Positions 59,512 through 64,000 of a stretch of DNA of 64,000 bases are shown here, piece by piece; positions within the stretch are counted from its first letter, which is position 1, and every line of letters starts with the position of its first letter. A program made the translations under genes and the position numbers. The stretch lies in contig CP028150.1 in NCBI GenBank assembly GCA_003028315.1, positions 1 through 64,000 on the forward strand. The letters run 5' to 3'. The DNA is from Neisseria mucosa (GTDB lineage Bacteria > Pseudomonadota > Gammaproteobacteria > Burkholderiales > Neisseriaceae). The notes beneath the pieces are model-generated. The model made no database searches. It saw only the letters and a program-made list of their open reading frames with translations, and had not been told where the DNA came from.

Positions 59512-59587
59512 ACATGGCGGCGTTAACAATTGTTTATGGTTTTTACAACATTTGTTTTATCCGTAAAAACCGTTTGGAAGAAAACAC

Positions 59588-59620
59588 GGGTCGTCTGAAA
59601 CCTCTTTTCAGACGACCTTT
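59588..59620. terminator. Second DUS-pair hairpin
   Basis: GGGTCGTCTGAAACC and CTTTTCAGACGACCTTT form a second hairpin about 80 bp on, redundant with the first. Confidence 0.5.
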
Positions 59621-59876
59621 GCAATAGGATTGGGCAAACGGCATTCAATCAACAGGGCAGGGCGGATTTGCGCCGAAACAGAACAAAGCCGAATCATGCC
59701 GTATCGTTTTATTTGCCTCCGCAATATTTTGTTTTACTGTAAAACACGGTAAAATCCGCGCTCAACATAATATTGAGACAAAACAGTACCGAAGAGAATA
59801 AATGGTGTTGTCCGATCTCAAATAAAAAATATTGACGCAATCACTACAATACTACCGTTCACACATTGCAAAGATC

Positions 59877-61301
59877 ATGAAAAAAACACTCTTACTCCTC
59901 TCCCTGCTCGCCGTGTCCGCAGCGGAAGCCGCCGACGTGCCGTCCGAGCCTCAAAACCAGCCTGCCCCCGAGTTGCAGGTTAAAACGGCAGAACCTGACC
60001 CCGTCGAAGCAGAAGCGGCCAAACCTGCTGCTGAAACGTCGTCTGAAAAAGTCGTCAACGTCGATGCCAAAACCCTGCTCGACAATCCCCAATTACTTTC
60101 CCGCGCCATGTATTCTGCCGTTGTGTCGCGCAACATCGCGGGCATCAAGGTTGTCCTGCCGATTTACGAACAATGGCAGGGACACGATAAAAACATGGCG
60201 CTCTACGCGCACGGCTTGGTTGCTCAAGACGACGGCAAAATGAAAGAAGCCATCGGGTATTACCGTCAATTTATCGCCGAAAACCCCGATGCCCCCGTCG
60301 TCCGCTGGCAGCTTGCCACCGCTTTGTTTGAAGACAAGCAAAACGAAGCTGCCGCCGACCAGTTCGACAAACTCAAAGCAGAAGCCAACCTGCCCGAGCA
60401 GCTCGTCAAAGGCATCGAATCCTACCGCAAAGCATTGCGCGAGCGCGATTCGTGGAAATTCAACGCCGGCTTGAGCGTTACCCGCGAACAAAACATCAAC
60501 CAGGCCCCCAGCCGCCGCACATACGGCAACTGGACCTTTCCTGAGCCTATCGACGCTACCGCCATCAACTACCAACTCGGCGCAGAGAAAAAATGGTCGC
60601 TGCCCAAAGGCTGGTACGTTACGGCAGGCGCGGACAATTACGGCAAAATTTATCCCGAACAAACCAAGTATAACGACGTAACCACCCGCTTTTCGGTAGG
60701 CGCAGGCTACGCCGACCAGCGCAACGACATCGGCTTGACCCCGTTCCACGAACGCCGCTTCTACGGCAACGACCCGTATACCTACTCCAGCGGTGCGCGC
60801 CTGCACATCAACCGCTGGTGGCAGCCTAAGCTGCAAACCTTGAGCGCCGTTGAAATGGGTCGTCTAAAAAATACCCGACGCGCCCGTTCCGACAGCAACA
60901 ACCGCCTGTTGAGCAATTCCGTCGTCTATTACCGAAACGCCCGCCAATACTGGGTCGGCGGTTTCGACATCTATCAGGAACGCAATAAAGAAGACAAATC
61001 GGACAGCTTCGACCGTTACAGCCTCCGTACCGCATGGGGGCAGGAATGGGGCAAAGGGCTGTCCACCATGTTGCGGCTGAGTGCGGCGCAACGCCGTTAT
61101 CAAACGCCCAGCCTTTTGAGCGGTCAGGAAAACCGCCGCGATAAAGAAGCGGATATTTCGCTCGCCGTGTGGCACCGCGCTTTTCACTTCAAAGGCATCA
61201 CCCCGCGCCTGACCGTCGCCCACCACAAAACATGGAGTAACGACAAATATAATGAATACGGCAAAACCAGAATGTTTGTCGAGTTCAGTAAAACGTTCTG
61301 A
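59877..61301 (+). CDS. Surface lipoprotein assembly modifier (Slam, DUF560)
   Basis: Slam proteins move lipoproteins such as TbpB and fHbp to the cell surface of Neisseria. The 474-residue precursor has a signal peptide (LLLLSLLAVSAAEA), a Pro/Ala/Glu-rich linker and a TPR-like N-domain (about 60-200; GIKVVLPIYEQWQGHDKNM, KEAIGYYRQFIAENPDAP). The C-terminal DUF560 barrel begins at WKFNAGLSVTREQNINQAPS and ends in the outer-membrane signature MFVEFSKTF. ATG 59877 is favoured over an upstream TTG-initiated extension. A possible client, a TbpB/fHbp-like lipoprotein, is at 23.3-24.2 kb. Substrate subtype cannot be read from sequence. Confidence 0.88.
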   Translation: MKKTLLLLSLLAVSAAEAADVPSEPQNQPAPELQVKTAEPDPVEAEAAKPAAETSSEKVVNVDAKTLLDNPQLLSRAMYSAVVSRNIAGIKVVLPIYEQWQGHDKNMALYAHGLVAQDDGKMKEAIGYYRQFIAENPDAPVVRWQLATALFEDKQNEAAADQFDKLKAEANLPEQLVKGIESYRKALRERDSWKFNAGLSVTREQNINQAPSRRTYGNWTFPEPIDATAINYQLGAEKKWSLPKGWYVTAGADNYGKIYPEQTKYNDVTTRFSVGAGYADQRNDIGLTPFHERRFYGNDPYTYSSGARLHINRWWQPKLQTLSAVEMGRLKNTRRARSDSNNRLLSNSVVYYRNARQYWVGGFDIYQERNKEDKSDSFDRYSLRTAWGQEWGKGLSTMLRLSAAQRRYQTPSLLSGQENRRDKEADISLAVWHRAFHFKGITPRLTVAHHKTWSNDKYNEYGKTRMFVEFSKTF

Positions 61302-61724
61302 TTGTGTTTGGTTTGAATAATAAAAGGTCGTCTGAAATTTTTCAGACGACCTTTAGCTTTTTTATTTGAGTAAGGGCATATTGTGTAAATTTTTGAAAGA
61401 ATAAATCTAAAGTTATATTTCGATAGTTTACATTGCTGCTTGCCTAGCATTTTATTTTCAAAAGGATTTTGAAAATATGATTCAGCGGATAGGGCGGAAG
61501 AGGGGCTTGAAGATTGGGAAACAGGGTAGGGCGGTCGGTTATTTTGACTGGTTTGGGGCGGGGTTTTCACTTACAATCAAACAAGGTTTACATATGGCAA
61601 CACTCCGCCGCTTGATGCCAAGGTTGGTTGCAGACGTTTTTGTTTGATTTCACGGCATTGTGCGGATGTGTTTGTTTAGGCTTTTCGTTCATAAGAAAAA
61701 CTAAAAAAAAAACAAGGAAAAACA
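61302..61724. other. Gap between Slam and nhaD genes
   Basis: The 423-bp gap contains a DUS-pair terminator (61322-61354) then AT-rich sequence. A 17-codon ORF at 61594-61647 is preceded by AAGG and could be a leader peptide, but the support is weak. An A10 run lies just before the nhaD ribosome-binding site. Confidence 0.4.
61322..61354 (+). terminator. DUS-pair terminator of the Slam gene
   Basis: AAAAGGTCGTCTGAAA and TTTCAGACGACCTTTAG flank only a few bases, 21 bp after the stop. Confidence 0.8.
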
Positions 61725-63146
61725 ATGCGCCGCTTACCAATTCTATCCCTCATCCTGCTTCCCGCTGTGTCTCACGCCGCTGATTTTGACGGCGCGACGC
61801 TCAGTCTGTTTTGGGGTGCGCCGTTCGCGTTGATTCTTTTGTCTATCGCGTTGGGGCCGCTCTTTTTCGCGCATACCTGGCATCACCATTTCGGCAAGAT
61901 TACAGCGTTTTGGACGCTGCTGTTTTTGGTTCCGTTCGCCGTTGTGTTCGGTTTCGGGGCGGGTGTGCATACGGTTGCCCATGCGCTGGTTGAGGAATAT
62001 ATCCCGTTTATCCTGCTGCTTTTGGCTTTATACACGATTTCGGGCGGAATTTTGGTTTGGGGTAAGCTCAATGGTACGCCTGCGCTGAATACCGGGCTGC
62101 TGGCGGCGGGGACGGTGATGGCTTCCTTTATGGGGACGACCGGTGCGGCAATGCTGATGATTCGTCCGCTGCTTAAGGCAAACCATTACCGCAAGAATAA
62201 GGTGCATGTCGTTATATTCTTTATTTTTTTGGTGGCAAATATCGGCGGCGGCCTGACGCCGTTGGGCGATCCTCCGCTGTTTTTAGGCTTCTTGAAGGGC
62301 GTGGATTTCATGTGGACGGTGAAACACATGTTGATGCCCGTATTGATCAGTACGGTGGTGCTGTTGCTGGTGTTTTATATTATCGACAGCCGTTATTACG
62401 CGCGTGAAGCCAATGTGGAACAGATTCGTCAGGAAGAGGAGGTCGATGAAGATTTGCGCATTGCCGGCAAATGGAATTTCCTGCTGCTGGCGGGCGTGGT
62501 TGGTGCGGTTTTGCTGTCCGGCTTGTGGAAGCCCGATCATCCGGGGTTTGAGATTTTAGGCAGCCACTATGCGTTGCAAAACTTGGTGCGCGATGTGATT
62601 TTGCTGGTACTGACCATGGTTTCGCTGCTGATTACGCCCAAACAGGTCAGGGCGGGCAATGAATTCAATTTCGACCCGATTGCCGAAGTGGGCAAACTGT
62701 TTTTGGGTATTTTCATTACGATTTCCCCTGTTTTGGCGATTTTGAAGGCAGGCGAGGCGGGTGCGCTGGGCGCGGTGGTGTCGTTGGTGCATGACGCTTC
62801 GGGCAATCCGATTAATACGATGTATTTCTGGATGAGCGGTTTGTTGTCCGCATTTTTGGATAATGCGCCGACTTATCTGGTGTTCTTCAATATGGCGGGC
62901 GGTGATGCTCAGGTGCTGATGACGGGGCATCTGTTCCATTCGCTGTTGGCAGTATCCATGGGTTCGGTGTTTATGGGCGCGCTCACTTATATCGGCAATG
63001 CGCCGAACTTTATGGTTAAAGCGATTGCCGAGCAGCGCGGCGTGCCGATGCCGACTTTCTTCGGTTATATGATGTGGTCGGTAGGGGTATTGATTCCGCT
63101 GTTTATACTACACACACTGATCTTCTTCGTTTGGCAGTTGTTCTGA
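61725..63146 (+). CDS. nhaD: NhaD-type Na+/H+ antiporter
   Basis: The 473-residue inner-membrane protein has about 12 helices. It begins with a cleavable-looking signal segment (LILLPAVSHAADFD), unusual among transporters but known in NhaD proteins. FMGTTGAAMLMIRPLLKANHYRKN, NIGGGLTPLGDPPLFLGFLKGVDF and LSAFLDNAPTYLVFFNMAGG are ion-transporter (ArsB/NhaD) family sites. It exports Na+ in exchange for H+, and Na+-pumping nqr follows. The ATG has AAGGAAAAAC upstream and an A10 run just before. Confidence 0.9.
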   Translation: MRRLPILSLILLPAVSHAADFDGATLSLFWGAPFALILLSIALGPLFFAHTWHHHFGKITAFWTLLFLVPFAVVFGFGAGVHTVAHALVEEYIPFILLLLALYTISGGILVWGKLNGTPALNTGLLAAGTVMASFMGTTGAAMLMIRPLLKANHYRKNKVHVVIFFIFLVANIGGGLTPLGDPPLFLGFLKGVDFMWTVKHMLMPVLISTVVLLLVFYIIDSRYYAREANVEQIRQEEEVDEDLRIAGKWNFLLLAGVVGAVLLSGLWKPDHPGFEILGSHYALQNLVRDVILLVLTMVSLLITPKQVRAGNEFNFDPIAEVGKLFLGIFITISPVLAILKAGEAGALGAVVSLVHDASGNPINTMYFWMSGLLSAFLDNAPTYLVFFNMAGGDAQVLMTGHLFHSLLAVSMGSVFMGALTYIGNAPNFMVKAIAEQRGVPMPTFFGYMMWSVGVLIPLFILHTLIFFVWQLF

Positions 63147-63497
63147 TTCCTAAACTTCAAAAGGTCGTCTGAAAACCTGATTCTTATTGATTCGGTTTTC
63201 AGACGACCTTTTGCATTCTGCCAGGGATTAATTTGGGGCATCAATATCTTGTAATTTTATTGGAGGGCTGCTTTGCGTGGGATTCGGGGCAGGAAGCTGG
63301 AAAAAATCTGCGTAAATCTGACATAAGGCGGGCTGTTCCTGCTAAAATCAAACGTTTTACAGTTTTCATTTAATTGTTGTTTTCCGTAAGTAAGGCTTTA
63401 CTTTCAGACGACCTTCCCCATGCTTTGCCATTTCAAACGTCGTCTGAAAAGTTGGAACATTTTATTCTGTTTAACTCATCACAAGTAATGCAAATCT
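63147..63497. other. Gap between nhaD and nqrA
   Basis: The 351 bp contain a DUS-pair terminator (63158-63213) and, nearer nqrA, a second inverted DUS pair (about 63403-63450). The loop of the second holds CTTCCCCATGCTTTGCC. The nqrA promoter is likely between them. No gene was recognised. Confidence 0.5.
63158..63213 (+). terminator. DUS-pair terminator of nhaD
   Basis: AAAAGGTCGTCTGAAAACC and GGTTTTCAGACGACCTTTTG form the stem, 12 bp after the stop. Confidence 0.8.
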
Positions 63498-64000
63498 ATG
63501 ATTAAAATCAAAAAAGGCCTAGACCTGCCCATCGCGGGCAGACCGGAGCAAGCCGTTTACGACGGTCCGGCCATTACCGAAGTCGCGTTGCTTGGCGAAG
63601 AATATGTCGGTATGCGCCCCTCGATGAAAGTCAAGGAAGGCGATGCCGTCAAAAAAGGCCAAGTGCTGTTTGAAGACAAGAAAAATCCGGGCGTGGTGTT
63701 TACTGCGCCGGCTTCCGGCAAAATCGCTGCGATTCACCGCGGCGAAAAGCGCGTGCTTCAGTCGGTCGTGATTGCCGTTGAGGGCGATGACGAAATCGAG
63801 TTCGAACGCTACGCGCCCGATGCGTTGGCAAACTTAAGCGGCGAAGAAGTGCGCCGCAATCTGATTCAATCCGGTTTGTGGACTGCGCTGCGTACCCGTC
63901 CGTTCAGCAAAATCCCCGCCGTTGATGCCGAGCCGTTCGCCATTTTCGTCAATGCGATGGACACCAATCCACTGGCGGCAGACCCTGTGGTCGTGATCAA
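63498..64000 (+). CDS. nqrA: Na+-translocating NADH:quinone reductase subunit A, 3' end outside window
   Basis: NqrA is the quinone-binding peripheral subunit of the sodium-pumping Na+-NQR complex. The visible 167 codons start MIKIKKGLDLPIAGRPEQ and continue GEEYVGMRPSMKVKEGDAVK, GQVLFEDKKNPGVVFTAPASGKI and IFVNAMDTNPLAADPVVVI, as in the family, whose full length is about 447. The rest of the nqr operon should follow. Na+ pumping here and the nhaD antiporter upstream make a coherent sodium-energetics neighbourhood. Confidence 0.95.
   Translation, partial: MIKIKKGLDLPIAGRPEQAVYDGPAITEVALLGEEYVGMRPSMKVKEGDAVKKGQVLFEDKKNPGVVFTAPASGKIAAIHRGEKRVLQSVVIAVEGDDEIEFERYAPDALANLSGEEVRRNLIQSGLWTALRTRPFSKIPAVDAEPFAIFVNAMDTNPLAADPVVVI

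Larger units (their letters stand above)
59460..59876. other. Regulatory gap upstream of the Slam gene
   Basis: The 417-bp gap has two DUS-pair hairpins, then AT-rich sequence. A perfect palindrome GTTTTACTGTAAAAC lies at 59731-59745, 132 bp ahead of the Slam ATG, overlapping a possible promoter (TTGTTTTAC...TAAAAT). No small gene was recognised. Confidence 0.5.

Noticed and set aside
1..64000. CRISPR array, prophage or integron
   Set aside because: The only frequent repeats are DUS, CREE, dRS3 and IS ends; none have regular spacers, and no integrase, phage or cas genes were seen.
1..64000. tRNA, rRNA or tmRNA genes
   Set aside because: No cloverleaf-like or rRNA-like sequence was recognised in the gaps by reading; a covariance-model scan would be decisive.

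Overview
This window is chromosomal DNA from a Neisseria species. Nearly every intergenic space carries the 12-mer AGGTCGTCTGAA, singly or as an inverted pair. This is a DNA uptake sequence (DUS) in the dialect I associate with the N. mucosa / N. sicca / N. macacae group; N. meningitidis and N. gonorrhoeae use GCCGTCTGAA-based forms. Correia repeat enclosed elements (CREE), dRS3 repeats and neisserial gene neighbourhoods (pilF-pilG-pilD-coaE-yacG, a GNA1162-type lipoprotein operon, a Slam protein) support this. Species assignment from dialect alone is inference.

Layout. 1-6.7 kb: replication genes dnaA (5' end outside the window) and dnaN, an RDD membrane protein, a small membrane protein, pip, and lptE-holA. 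6.9-14.2 kb: a degenerate site-2-protease homologue, dusB, a LysE exporter, fis, a glutamine amidotransferase, an EamA transporter, a secreted protein and a ClC-type channel. 14.4-16.1 kb: a three-lipoprotein operon on the minus strand. 16.4-27 kb: purH, an acidic protein, a short CREE abutting an IS630-family element, a HAD phosphatase, suhB/rsmE (divergent), fabH, a TbpB/fHbp-like lipoprotein, a cold-shock/DUF1294 membrane protein and fabD. 27-35 kb: msbA followed by a 1203-residue multi-domain glycosyltransferase and two paralogous glycosyltransferase-like genes, a candidate surface-glycan locus. 35.3-46.6 kb: fabG, a two-component system split by a full-length CREE, an IS3-family element, rng, grxC-secB, a repeat-rich secreted protein, tsaD, aroG and a glycine-zipper lipoprotein bracketed by two CREEs. 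46.8-50.6 kb: waaA, an AT-rich gap, a trimeric autotransporter adhesin gene broken by a CREE, and its likely BamE-like partner lipoprotein. 50.9-55.7 kb: type IV pilus genes pilF, pilG, pilD with coaE and yacG. 55.7-64 kb: ribF, a small lipoprotein, ispH-lspA, a periplasmic protein, a Slam outer-membrane protein, an NhaD antiporter and the start of nqrA.

Functional themes are replication, fatty acid and envelope synthesis (fabH, fabD, fabG, msbA, waaA, lptE, lspA), surface lipoproteins and their export, type IV pili (which take up DUS-bearing DNA), and sodium energetics (nhaD, nqr).

The most notable observations: (1) a CREE sits in the adhesin gene, and removing 104 bp rejoins the reading frame exactly; (2) CREE termini match the terminal repeat of the resident IS630-family element at 22 of 28 positions, suggesting an autonomous partner for these MITEs; (3) there is a three-module glycosyltransferase locus beside msbA; (4) a membrane site-2-protease homologue has both zinc-binding histidines replaced by arginine; (5) an IS3 element has landed in the loop of the DUS-pair terminator of rng. 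No CRISPR array, prophage, tRNA or rRNA gene was recognised.
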